Source: an uncultured Paludibacter sp. (GTDB lineage: Bacteria > Bacteroidota > Bacteroidia > Bacteroidales > Paludibacteraceae). Taken from it: a DNA stretch of 64,000 nt. A program made the translations under genes and the position numbers. The notes below the pieces were generated by a model. The model did not search any database. It was not told where the DNA came from and worked only from the letters and a program-made list of their open reading frames with translations. Shown in pieces: positions 8,382 to 17,138 of this stretch. Numbering within the stretch: position 1 is the first letter of the stretch; every line of letters starts with the position of its first letter. Where the stretch lies: assembly GCA_937927845.1 (NCBI GenBank), contig CALFXE010000026.1, positions 49,242 through 113,241 on the forward strand, in the 5' to 3' direction.

Positions 8382-10232
8382 TCATCTTATCATTTTAATC
8401 CCATCTTGTGTTGTTATTTTGATAATAAACAATTCGTCAGAAGGCAATTGCATTTCTATATGCTGTATTTTACTGTGCTTGTACAATGTACCGTTTATCC
8501 TGTAAATTGAAATATCTCCTCCTAATGGCAAGTTGTACAGGATATTACCCGAACGGTATGCTTTTATTGTTTCCGGATTTTTTAGAAGAGTTGAAAGTCC
8601 ATCTACCTTTTCAACAGTTAGTTTATCCATACAAAACAAAGTGGATGTATTGATACCCCAGTCTCCTTTATCACTCGAATCCATAGTGAATTGAATGTAT
8701 GAGACTTCTCCTAATGCCGATAAATCCATCCATTGCCATGTTTCATGTAACTTCCATTGCGTTGGATTTACCGAGCGATAATCTGCCAAATAAAACTCTG
8801 TACTACCTGTTTCTGTTATTCCATCCTCTGCAAATCCTTTGGCAATCAACTTGAAATAATCGCCTTGTTCGAATTTGCGAGCAAAAGAATCTCCATTTTT
8901 GATGCTGTAATACGACCATGGTGCATTGTTGACATAAACACCTGTAGCTTTATATGTCTTACCATCATTAAACATAACAAAATTGGATGTTTCAGTAACA
9001 TTACTTGCATCTTCATCAGTGTACGAACCCCAATATCCTACCAAGAAATTTGAACCTTCACCATCAACTCCTCCTTTTGACATATTACCCCATTGGTTTT
9101 CAACCCATCCTTGCGAATCCTGTCCATAATCACTATTATCTGCATGATTACTAAGAGTAAAGCCATCCCAATACATGCCTCCCCATCCACTTCTATGTGA
9201 AAAAATAAAATTTTGAGATTCCAAATAAACATCTTCTGTATATGTATCCGACCAATGTGAGTTTGGCGACAAAGGATTACCTGCAAGCGTTATAGTATTT
9301 TCCAAATCTAAAGTGATGTATTTTTCACCTAAAGGTGGATATTGAACAGGTGCTTGCTGAGGATGTAAATCTACCACACCTGCTACTTCAGTTGATGTCT
9401 CGCCTAACCAACCTGCTTCTTGAAGAACTCCTGTATAGACCTTTATGAAATCAATATAATCTAAATGTACCGGATTACCACTATCATCCACAGCCCACTC
9501 AATCTTAAATCCAATTTTATCATCGGTTGAATTATTCGCATGATTATCGACATAGCCCCAATCATAAGCCGGCAACTGCCAATTATTTCCACCACCTGTT
9601 GCATTATTGTTTAGTTTTGTTCCTTTAAAAGTAAGTGTATTTTCAGCAACCCATAAAGGATACATAGTACTTTGTGTTGCAAATGAGATGTGAGTGATGA
9701 CTCCGTTACCGCCTTGATTATCTGTCCATGCAATATTGCTTTTCTGTCCATCAGGGTCAGGACGATAATAAGTAATTTCGTAGTCTTTAATGGTCTCCGG
9801 CTTATTATATTCGCTACCGGTTAACTCATACCATGGCTCATCAGCATCTGGAACACCATTTTTGTTCAAGTCCTGACAAACCATGACGATTCCAGGTTCA
9901 GAACTATTCGTAAATGCATTTCCCAAGACCTTAAAATCATATTCTCCTGCCACATTGACAATCGGATGATCGAAGCCAACAACCACATAGCCGCCATAAG
10001 CCCCTAATCCTAAAAAGCTTTTATTGTCCACAAGCGTATTGTTCGCAAATTGTAACGCATTTTCGTATGTATCACTCATGGCTGCTGATGGGAACAAACG
10101 ATTAATGTGCTGACCGGGTGCCGGTTTATATTCCAAAACTCTGGTAATTTTTTCTGAGTTTTGCGCATTGCTTAAGCTTACGACTATAGTCATAATAATA
10201 CTTAAATAAAATGTAATTCTTCTCATTTTCAA
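8382..10232 (-). CDS. Secreted DUF4465 protein of the corrinoid locus, with T9SS-like tail
   Basis: A 616-residue exported protein. It has a signal peptide at about 1-23, an N-terminal cell-surface region rich in Trp, Tyr and Asp, and a DUF4465 domain at about 330-550, recognised from the run of motifs around FIFSHRSGWGGMYWDGFTLS and ending near WMDLSALGEVSYIQFTMDS. The last 70 residues resemble a T9SS type A sorting domain. DUF4465 proteins occur in B12-riboswitch-controlled loci of Bacteroidota, where some surface partners of BtuB bind cobamides. It is the third gene after the riboswitch, so a role in binding corrinoids at the surface is inferred. A 158-nt gap separates it from btuG. Confidence 0.7.
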   Translation of the reverse strand: MKMRRITFYLSIIMTIVVSLSNAQNSEKITRVLEYKPAPGQHINRLFPSAAMSDTYENALQFANNTLVDNKSFLGLGAYGGYVVVGFDHPIVNVAGEYDFKVLGNAFTNSSEPGIVMVCQDLNKNGVPDADEPWYELTGSEYNKPETIKDYEITYYRPDPDGQKSNIAWTDNQGGNGVITHISFATQSTMYPLWVAENTLTFKGTKLNNNATGGGNNWQLPAYDWGYVDNHANNSTDDKIGFKIEWAVDDSGNPVHLDYIDFIKVYTGVLQEAGWLGETSTEVAGVVDLHPQQAPVQYPPLGEKYITLDLENTITLAGNPLSPNSHWSDTYTEDVYLESQNFIFSHRSGWGGMYWDGFTLSNHADNSDYGQDSQGWVENQWGNMSKGGVDGEGSNFLVGYWGSYTDEDASNVTETSNFVMFNDGKTYKATGVYVNNAPWSYYSIKNGDSFARKFEQGDYFKLIAKGFAEDGITETGSTEFYLADYRSVNPTQWKLHETWQWMDLSALGEVSYIQFTMDSSDKGDWGINTSTLFCMDKLTVEKVDGLSTLLKNPETIKAYRSGNILYNLPLGGDISIYRINGTLYKHSKIQHIEMQLPSDELFIIKITTQDGIKMIR

Positions 10233-10307
10233 TTGTTTATTTATTTTTATTAGTTTATAATTTTGACAAAGAAATAGCTACTCTACATAAAATAGAGTTT
10301 TTTAATT

Positions 10308-10381
10308 TTCGTTTCATACAATTGTTTCTTCCGGAATTACGAAACGAATCAACTATTATTTATCGTTGTTTTATCGTTGTT
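10308..10381. repeat. Inverted repeat and 11-bp tandem repeat in the btuG/DUF4465 gap
   Basis: TTCGTTTC (10308-10315) and GAAACGAA (10341-10348) form perfect 8-bp arms. TTATCGTTGTT is repeated head to tail at 10360-10370 and 10371-10381. No convincing promoter is seen, so the downstream gene probably depends on readthrough. The function is unknown. Confidence 0.45.
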
Positions 10382-10390
10382 TTTAATCTA

Positions 10391-11488
10391 TCATGGACTT
10401 GCAAAAACCACTTTGTTGGGATTAAGTCCTATCTCATTTATTTTGAATCTTAATTTTCCATCTCTATTGAAGCAATATACATCTCCCCATACTGTGAAAC
10501 TCTTGGCATCGGTAATGTAAACATCTCCATTAAAGGGATTTACATCTATACCATAGGGTGTTGTAATATCAGCATCATCTGTAATAAAATTATCTTTAAT
10601 TATCTTATCCGTCTTACAATCAAAAACTTTAATCCAACTTGTTTGGGTCGAAAAATCATAATTATATATATATGCCGTATCGTTATTTATAGTGAAGTTT
10701 AACGCTTGAATATCAGCAAAACTCTCCTCTAATTCATCTGTTTGGGAATTTATTTTATGCAGCATGTAAGGTGTTGCTCCATAATCACCACGTGTAATAA
10801 CATACACATCATCTTCACTGTCAGAATGTATCTTTCCCGGATTTCTTGCAACAGTAATTTTCTTTATCTCTGTAAAAGTCGATAAATCTATTACCGAAAC
10901 TGTATTATCATAATCAGGAAAGCTCAATCCTCCTGAATTTGAGACATATAACTTGTTATTAGCCACACATATACCATCAGGATTTTTACCACATTGTACA
11001 TAATCTTCAATCAGCATCGATGTAGTATCAATTTTTGCAACTGTCCCATCAAATGAGCATACATAGGCTTTCCCATTGTGAAAATCAATATAACGAGGCT
11101 CACGAGCTATATCGTTTTCGTTTTTCATAGATATTTGCACAAGGGAAACACCTGTTTTCAAATCTAAAATCTCAATCTGACTCGAGACATTCACAACAAC
11201 ATAAATCTTTGATCCATAGATAGCTATATCGTTTGCTGTATCTCCTAATCCTCTTTTGTTTATTTTTAAGAAAAAGTCTGTCTCGACTTCCTGCGTTTTT
11301 AAATTGTACTGTGCTAATGTACTGTTATTCAGATTAAACAAGCCTTCCGAAAGTATAAAAAGCTGTGTAGGCTCAACCACTCCACTATTAGGTTTCGGTC
11401 GCTTAACATCTTGCAAATCATCACATGCCACAATCATAATTGTTAATAGAAGCAGTAATGCGTTTGATATTTTAAATAGCTTTCTCAT
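10391..11488 (-). CDS. btuG: BtuG-like surface cobamide-binding lipoprotein (beta-propeller)
   Basis: A 365-residue lipoprotein. The signal peptide ends at the lipobox with Cys22, and the following Asp-Asp is a Bacteroidota surface-export signal. The body is a YncE-like seven-bladed propeller (DUF5074 type) with repeated blade motifs such as NDIAIYGSKIYVVVN, PDGICVANNKLYVSNSGG and TPYGIDVNPFNGDVYITD. BtuG of Bacteroides caps BtuB and binds B12 with extremely high affinity. It begins 6 nt after the btuB-like gene, all behind a cobalamin riboswitch, which makes the assignment strong although substrate binding is inferred. Confidence 0.88.
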   Translation of the reverse strand: MRKLFKISNALLLLLTIMIVACDDLQDVKRPKPNSGVVEPTQLFILSEGLFNLNNSTLAQYNLKTQEVETDFFLKINKRGLGDTANDIAIYGSKIYVVVNVSSQIEILDLKTGVSLVQISMKNENDIAREPRYIDFHNGKAYVCSFDGTVAKIDTTSMLIEDYVQCGKNPDGICVANNKLYVSNSGGLSFPDYDNTVSVIDLSTFTEIKKITVARNPGKIHSDSEDDVYVITRGDYGATPYMLHKINSQTDELEESFADIQALNFTINNDTAYIYNYDFSTQTSWIKVFDCKTDKIIKDNFITDDADITTPYGIDVNPFNGDVYITDAKSFTVWGDVYCFNRDGKLRFKINEIGLNPNKVVFASP

Positions 11489-11494
11489 ATTTCA

Positions 11495-13558
11495 TTAAAA
11501 TTTTATATTTATTGTTCCTCGTACCGATCGCCCCGGCATTGGAAACCACTTTACAATTGCATAATTTTCATTTAGGATATTCAAAACCTCTAAATTTAAT
11601 GAGATTAACTTATCCTTGAATGAGAAATCTTTAGAAGCCGATACACTGTGGTCGCTATATCCAGACAAACGATTTTCAGCATAGTTTTGAAATAGCGAAT
11701 ATCTTTTGCCCGACCATAAAACAGAATATGCAATATCAAACCAGGATGTTTCTACAGCAAATCGTCCTGAGCCTGAAACCCTTGGTGTGTAAGGTATTTG
11801 ATGACCATAAGTACTGCTTTGTTTGTCGGTTACATCCACCGCTCGCTGATAAGTATATGTACCACCGGCAACTATGGCAATATCTCTATTAATTTTCATG
11901 TGGGTTTCAGCCGTTAAATCTATTCCTGTAATTTCAACTTTTCCTAAATTCAGCATAGTCCATTTAAACAGGTTTTTGGTGGGCATTGCAACAATTTTAT
12001 CTTTTACGTTATTTCTATACACATCTGCGGTAATAGAAATCTGCGGTATATTCCCTTTGAAATCAGATGAATATGTCATGCCAATATTAAATTGATCGGT
12101 GTTTTCCGGTCGCAAATTAGCATTCCCAATTCGAGCGTAATATAAATCGTTGAAAGTAGGTAATCGAAAGATATTTTTGTAAAATGCGCGCCATCTCAAA
12201 TCGATTTCTGTAAAGGGTTTGTGCGTTATACTTACATATGGTGAGAGTCGATTTTGATTAGGCGCAGCATTCCCAACAGCTACTTTTTCAACTACTACTG
12301 TTGAAAGTAAACTTGCAGTTGCTAAAACATTATTATCGACATATTTAGCAGCTAACACCGACAACTGACTATAACGCAAGGGCTTAGCAAACTCATTGGT
12401 CAGAGCTTCATTTTCAAAGCGCGCAAACATATTATTAACCGAGGCATCTGTAGATAATGAAAATGACAGTTTATCAAATGCCCTATAAAGTGCCGATGCT
12501 GATAGGTAATATTCATTTTGAGTAAAATAGCTTTCTTCATAACCATATGAATTCCAAACTACTGTATCTAAATAATGTAAAAACCCATGATGATATTTTG
12601 CGTTGATTTGCATAGCAAATTTTTGAGAGAAATCTTTTTCATAATGCGACTGTACAAAAAAAGTATTATCCCACATACGTTGAGACGTAAATGCTCCTTC
12701 ATTATACAATATTGTTCCTCCGGGCAACCCACGTTCGGAATTGTAAAAGTATAACTTTAAATTTGCAGATTCATTTTCTGAAAAAGCTGCATGTAAAGCT
12801 GTTTCAATACGAAGATTTTTTACATCAGAATTTTTACGTTTTTCAAGTGAAGTTATACCATCACCTAAATAGCTATGTTGCAACACATAAGGATATTCTC
12901 CATGTGCAGATAGCCATTCTGCACTTAAAGTAGATGACAGCGTTTTGTTAATCTTTTGCTGGTACAACAAACTCGGATTTATTAGTCCGAAAGAACCTGT
13001 CTTGATACTTACCTTTCCATTGTAAGTCTTTCCTTCTGCAAACTTAGGACTCAGTGTGCGTATGTTCAATAAAGAGGCAGAAGCAAACAATCGTGCAGGT
13101 TGGAAGATATTGTCACTCTGTCCGTTATGTAATGAAAGCACATCAACATTATCCAACGAAAAGCGCCCTATGTCAATCTGACCAGTCTGACAATCCGTAA
13201 TTGCAATTCCATCGTAACTCACTGCTGTGTGAGCAGCTCCCAGACTGCGAACCGAAACTGTTTTCAACCCTCCTATTCCGCCATAATCTTTGACTATAAC
13301 TCCCGAAAAATACTTAACTGCATCAGAGACATGAAGCACATTGAGTTTTTCTATTTGTGAAGATGAAAGTATCTGAAGTGGTGAAGATGAGCGGGTTTCT
13401 GTATTCCTGTATTGTTCTGTAACTATAACTTCTTCTATATGATAAACCTTTGTTGTATCGAGCCTTCCATCAGCAAAAATGATAGTCGAAGATATTAAAA
13501 ACACCTTTAACAAGAAGAATATTCGAACACTAACGCTATTAAAATCAAATAAAAACAT
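11495..13558 (-). CDS. btuB: TonB-dependent cobamide receptor, BtuB type
   Basis: A 687-residue outer-membrane receptor: signal peptide at about 1-30, TonB box within HIEEVIVTE at about 41-49, plug domain at about 55-170, then a 22-strand barrel ending in Phe. It lacks the N-terminal carboxypeptidase-like extension of SusC proteins, as expected for BtuB. The start is 158 nt downstream of the end of the riboswitch core. It should import corrinoids bound by the downstream BtuG-like lipoprotein using TonB energy. Confidence 0.9.
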   Translation of the reverse strand: MFLFDFNSVSVRIFFLLKVFLISSTIIFADGRLDTTKVYHIEEVIVTEQYRNTETRSSSPLQILSSSQIEKLNVLHVSDAVKYFSGVIVKDYGGIGGLKTVSVRSLGAAHTAVSYDGIAITDCQTGQIDIGRFSLDNVDVLSLHNGQSDNIFQPARLFASASLLNIRTLSPKFAEGKTYNGKVSIKTGSFGLINPSLLYQQKINKTLSSTLSAEWLSAHGEYPYVLQHSYLGDGITSLEKRKNSDVKNLRIETALHAAFSENESANLKLYFYNSERGLPGGTILYNEGAFTSQRMWDNTFFVQSHYEKDFSQKFAMQINAKYHHGFLHYLDTVVWNSYGYEESYFTQNEYYLSASALYRAFDKLSFSLSTDASVNNMFARFENEALTNEFAKPLRYSQLSVLAAKYVDNNVLATASLLSTVVVEKVAVGNAAPNQNRLSPYVSITHKPFTEIDLRWRAFYKNIFRLPTFNDLYYARIGNANLRPENTDQFNIGMTYSSDFKGNIPQISITADVYRNNVKDKIVAMPTKNLFKWTMLNLGKVEITGIDLTAETHMKINRDIAIVAGGTYTYQRAVDVTDKQSSTYGHQIPYTPRVSGSGRFAVETSWFDIAYSVLWSGKRYSLFQNYAENRLSGYSDHSVSASKDFSFKDKLISLNLEVLNILNENYAIVKWFPMPGRSVRGTINIKF

Positions 13559-13715
13559 ACAATACTATTTGTTTAATCACTTTCCAAATAGCTTGCAGAA
13601 AAAGTAAAATCAACACGCAAAAAGTAAAAAATAATTATGCTGTATTGTTTTTAGCTTATCCCCGAAAGCTTTAACACATCTATTCCATCAAAATTATGAA
13701 AAAGAATATTTTAAT

Positions 13716-13985
13716 GGCAGGTCTTCTGACTTACTCTCGTGATTAAACGCCTTCCCGTTGATAATTGACTGTTGACAATTGATAATTGACAATGAAAAAT
13801 TCAGTATCCTTAATCAATTGTCCGCTGTCGGAAAAACAGTGGCAAAAGTGTTGTTTAATACGTTCACTTTAATTGATATTTTTATATTTTCAATTAAAGA
13901 AAGAGCTTACAGCAGCGGGTCTGTTCAGGACTTTCACCTGATTCCCTTTTCATCACTTAATGCGAAATGCTTAAGTGAACCATTG
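13716..13985 (-). ncRNA. Cobalamin riboswitch with an internal repeat insertion
   Basis: On the minus strand the 5' core reads GGGAATCAGGTGAAAGTCC then AACAGACCCGCTGCTGTAAG (13912-13955), and the 3' B12 box reads AGTCAGAAGACCTGCC (13716-13731). These are diagnostic of AdoCbl-type riboswitches. Peripheral hairpins include perfect 9-bp arms at 13867-13875/13891-13899. About 66 nt of repeat-like sequence (13757-13823) interrupts the CCGACAGCGG / GGGAAGGCG stem and itself forms a hairpin. No strong terminator is visible before btuB, so control may act on translation. Confidence 0.93.
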
Positions 13986-13991
13986 CGAGTG

Positions 13992-14022
13992 CAAAATTAA
14001 TAAATTTTTCTTCTTTTCCAAA
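13992..14022 (-). promoter_or_regulatory. Promoter of the riboswitch-btuBG transcript
   Basis: On the minus strand TTTG (14022-14019), a 19-nt spacer and TAATTTTG (13999-13992) match the Bacteroidota -33/-7 consensus exactly. Predicted initiation near 13985 coincides with the 5' end of the riboswitch. The -7 box spans the stop codon of the upstream transporter gene. Confidence 0.8.
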
Positions 14023-14884
14023 CTTGCCACGAATTAAATGCATTTTGCCACAAAACATATGCGCCCGGTGCAATTGACGACAAAGGGTTTAAGAAAGTTT
14101 GAGCCATCCAAATCGCAAGTATGGTATTTTTCTGTCCAAGACCTTGACCTCCTGAGACAGTATCATTAAATTTTTTACCAATTGTCCTACCTCCTAAAAA
14201 CTGTATCAGACAAACAATAAGTGCAAATACTGCCATTGCAACTTCCACCGTAAGCTGTTCTGTACCTTGCATTTTTATGAATTGCACAGTACGACCGGTT
14301 ACTATAACCAAAGCCACGCTCCAAAGATAAAATGAGATACTTGAATATTTTTTAATAAGTAAACCTGTTTTAGGTAGCAGTTTATTAATAATTAATGCAA
14401 TTATAAAAGGAACAATTAAGAGTATCCCTACTTTTTCAGCAATCTGTAAAAATGATATAGTAAAAGGTAAATCATTATATCCTGCAAATGAAAAAAACAA
14501 AGGTGCAAAAACTGCAACAGAGAAATTACTTATCAAGCTGTAGGCAGTCAGGCTCGCTATATTACCGCCCAAAATCCCTGCAATCACAGGAGCTGCGGTA
14601 GCGGTCGGTGCCATCACACATATCATAACACCCTGTGCAAGAATCTCGCTAATCGGACGAAGCAAATAGTAAATCACAACACTACCTGCAATCTGAAACG
14701 CAATTAAATACATATGCATTCTCGTAAAGCGTAAATCAGACAGCGATATCTTGCTGTAAGTAAACAACAGCATGATAAAAATCAGATACGGCGTAACGAA
14801 TGCCAACCTTCCAACCTGCTCATGAAACAATACGCCTAAAGTCATCGCAATAGGCATCATATAACTTTTTATCAACTTCAACAT
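13997..14884 (-). CDS. Bile acid:sodium symporter (BASS/SBF) family transporter
   Basis: A 295-residue inner-membrane protein with eight to nine hydrophobic segments. The middle motif MAPTATAAPVIAGILGGN and the C-terminal QKNTILAIWMAQTFLNPL match the two crossover regions of the bile acid/sodium symporter family. Bacterial members export or import varied organic anions, and no substrate can be named here. It precedes the B12 operon on the same strand, but that operon has its own promoter across this gene's stop codon, so a link to corrinoids is not implied. Confidence 0.78.
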   Translation of the reverse strand: MLKLIKSYMMPIAMTLGVLFHEQVGRLAFVTPYLIFIMLLFTYSKISLSDLRFTRMHMYLIAFQIAGSVVIYYLLRPISEILAQGVMICVMAPTATAAPVIAGILGGNIASLTAYSLISNFSVAVFAPLFFSFAGYNDLPFTISFLQIAEKVGILLIVPFIIALIINKLLPKTGLLIKKYSSISFYLWSVALVIVTGRTVQFIKMQGTEQLTVEVAMAVFALIVCLIQFLGGRTIGKKFNDTVSGGQGLGQKNTILAIWMAQTFLNPLSSIAPGAYVLWQNAFNSWQVWKRRKIY

Positions 14885-14966
14885 GCAAAAGGTAAAAATT
14901 TCAGATACAAAGGTAAGAAAACAATAAAATTAAATATAATTTATATCGTATATGTCATAAAATTTA

Positions 14967-15881
14967 CTACAGAAAAACTATCCTTGCCGTGTCGCTATGT
15001 AAGGTAATAGTTAGTTCTGAATCTTTTGTTTTCGGCTTCCAGTTCATAACTTTGAAATTACCTTTTCGTGCCCAAACACTTTTTTTATGGCTTCCGGTAA
15101 GATTTTCAACTTCAATTTTACAATCCTCTACCGACCACGACGAAGCCATGTTGTCAAGGTCGATATTTAGCTCTTCTGCACGACAGTTTTTTATCACGCA
15201 CCTACCGTTCAGTCCCATAGGATTGATAACTTCCGCCGAACAATTATCTATATTAATATCTGAAAAAGCATCAACTTTGATATGTTTGCTTGTTATATCT
15301 TTTACATCAATAGATATACTGCTCAAAAAGTTATCACTATTTATTATATCGACCGAGTTTGTATAGGCATAAAAATTAAAGCCCTCGATTAGGGTGAACA
15401 GAAAGCGTTTTTTGTTAGCTGCCCCTCGATATCGATCAGCCAATTTATCCATGTTTATAAGGACAAGCAAAGTGTCGTTCTGCGATATAACTTCTGTAAA
15501 TTCAATAAGAGCTTTGGGCATGAAAAAAGAGCTTTCATTTTTATCCTCGTTTGGTGCTGTAACTAAGAGCTTTCCCTTAGGCATCAGATTAAACTTATCA
15601 TCTTGCATCTCCTTCTTATTGATTCGGACAGCCTTTCTTTTATTTTTATCGGGATGTTCTATAAACACCCAAGAATATTCTTCCATATCATTTCTTTCTA
15701 TGCATATTGTCTTGTATGGTTTTACGGATATTTCAGTTAGATTATCCTGAGATATCATTGGCGTTGCCTTATATTTATTGTAATTTCCATTGCCAGTAAA
15801 TGAAAAACCAATGATAAAACCCAAAGACAAAATAAAAACTAAAAGAATGAATCCTAATACGATTTTTGTTGTAAGTCTCAT
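14967..15881 (-). CDS. Membrane-anchored protein of unknown function
   Basis: A 304-residue protein I do not recognise. One hydrophobic segment at about 6-30 serves as an anchor or uncleaved signal; the rest is hydrophilic and probably periplasmic. The C-terminal half has a repetitive beta pattern (short I/V-x-I steps such as SISIDVKD, IKVDAF, INIDNCSAEV, LNIDLDN) suggesting a right-handed beta-helix-like fold as in putative adhesin or DUF4097-type proteins. It is the last gene of a tight ABC-GntR operon, 2 nt after gntR, so it may be an accessory to or target of that transporter. Confidence 0.6.
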   Translation of the reverse strand: MRLTTKIVLGFILLVFILSLGFIIGFSFTGNGNYNKYKATPMISQDNLTEISVKPYKTICIERNDMEEYSWVFIEHPDKNKRKAVRINKKEMQDDKFNLMPKGKLLVTAPNEDKNESSFFMPKALIEFTEVISQNDTLLVLINMDKLADRYRGAANKKRFLFTLIEGFNFYAYTNSVDIINSDNFLSSISIDVKDITSKHIKVDAFSDINIDNCSAEVINPMGLNGRCVIKNCRAEELNIDLDNMASSWSVEDCKIEVENLTGSHKKSVWARKGNFKVMNWKPKTKDSELTITLHSDTARIVFL

Positions 15882-15883
15882 AA

Positions 15884-16258
15884 TTACTTATTTTTTTGCT
15901 GTTTAACATAGTGTTTATACATGGAAGCTATTTCCTCGAAAGGAATTTCCAAGACGTATATTTCCTTAAAGAAATCATTGATTTCATGTTCCATAAATTG
16001 GATTTTCCTCAAAGAAATAATTTTTGATTTTGCACCTTCCGATACAAAATAACCAATCCCCCGCTTATTGAATATAATATCGGAGCTTTGCAAATATTCG
16101 AAGGAGCGCATAACCGTGTTGAAGTTCACTTCCACAATGGAGGCATACTCCCGAACGGACGGAATACGTTCTTCTTCCTTGTATGTATCAAGCAGAATTT
16201 CATCACAAATACGCTCAGCTATTTGCAGATAAATTGCTTTATTTTCTTTAAAATTCAT
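15884..16258 (-). CDS. GntR-family regulator, YtrA subfamily
   Basis: A 124-residue repressor-type protein. The GntR winged helix-turn-helix spans about 1-75, with the characteristic PSVREYASIVEVNFNTVMRSFEYLQ. The short helical C-terminus has no room for a FadR-like ligand domain, which defines the YtrA group. YtrA regulators usually control the ABC transporter encoded beside them. It sits 2 nt after the permease and 2 nt before the unknown protein, so autoregulation of this operon is likely. Confidence 0.85.
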   Translation of the reverse strand: MNFKENKAIYLQIAERICDEILLDTYKEEERIPSVREYASIVEVNFNTVMRSFEYLQSSDIIFNKRGIGYFVSEGAKSKIISLRKIQFMEHEINDFFKEIYVLEIPFEEIASMYKHYVKQQKNK

Positions 16259-16260
16259 AA

Positions 16261-17118
16261 TTACCAGCGTTGAATTATTTCTGATTCTCTAAAACGTAAT
16301 CCGGCAACTACCCAATTGACAACAGCCAAAAACAGGAAGATGCAGGTTAAGACAAGCATCTGTGCATTTTCATCTCCAAGCGATTCTATCATAACTCCAA
16401 AACCGTCGCCATCGTTTGCGTAACTGTGTATGATAGCCCATCGGCACAGCAAAATAAACAGAGTAACAATTATAGCTACCGCTGAAAAAGTCTTGATAAA
16501 ACTTGCTTTTTCCCAGAATGTCGCGCCCAGCACAAATAACGACTGAATAAAGATATAAAGACTTAGTAGTACGACAAAGACTTGTCTGCTATAAGAAAGA
16601 TATTTTGATTGCCCGGTATATCCTTCCGGTGCAATCATCTTGCTTAAATCTAAAAAGGAAACATCGACACCGGGATGACGCATAGAGGTTATCATAATAC
16701 GAAGGGCATCAGCAAACCATAAAGCAATAAAGAAAGCGACAACATAGCCTACACTCACAATTAGCCAGCGCGAGAAGAATTTTTCAAAATCCGTTGCAGG
16801 CATACTTAGATACGAAATCCGTTGTATTTTGCTGCGCATCGGTTCCATCAGAGTTGAAGTAAAAACGATTCCAAAGCCCAAAAACATAACAGTTCCCGCT
16901 AACAGCAATCTTAAGTCTAGTGTGTCAATTGATGAATAAGTGACTCCATTATGTTCGTAGGTATATATATTTGAGTATGCGTAAAGAGAAATCCATGTTA
17001 AAACAACAATCATTATCCCCAACATCACTAAAAACTGTAAAGAATAACGCTTCCATCCTTCTTGAAAATCTTTACCCAAAACGAGGGCAAAACGACTTAT
17101 ATTAAATGTATTGTTCAT
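16261..17118 (-). CDS. ABC transporter permease (ABC-2 type)
   Basis: A 285-residue integral membrane protein with about six hydrophobic segments near residues 28-48, 70-92, 115-140, 185-205, 215-235 and 250-272. No periplasmic binding protein is encoded nearby, so it is probably an exporter or a stress-response ABC system. It lies 20 nt downstream of the ATPase and 2 nt upstream of gntR. The substrate is unknown. Confidence 0.8.
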   Translation of the reverse strand: MNNTFNISRFALVLGKDFQEGWKRYSLQFLVMLGIMIVVLTWISLYAYSNIYTYEHNGVTYSSIDTLDLRLLLAGTVMFLGFGIVFTSTLMEPMRSKIQRISYLSMPATDFEKFFSRWLIVSVGYVVAFFIALWFADALRIMITSMRHPGVDVSFLDLSKMIAPEGYTGQSKYLSYSRQVFVVLLSLYIFIQSLFVLGATFWEKASFIKTFSAVAIIVTLFILLCRWAIIHSYANDGDGFGVMIESLGDENAQMLVLTCIFLFLAVVNWVVAGLRFRESEIIQRW

Positions 17119-17138
17119 AATTATTTCTTCGTTTTAAT

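Noticed and set aside
13779..14000. 73-codon plus-strand ORF over the riboswitch
   Set aside because: It is antisense to the conserved cobalamin riboswitch core, which explains the sequence fully.
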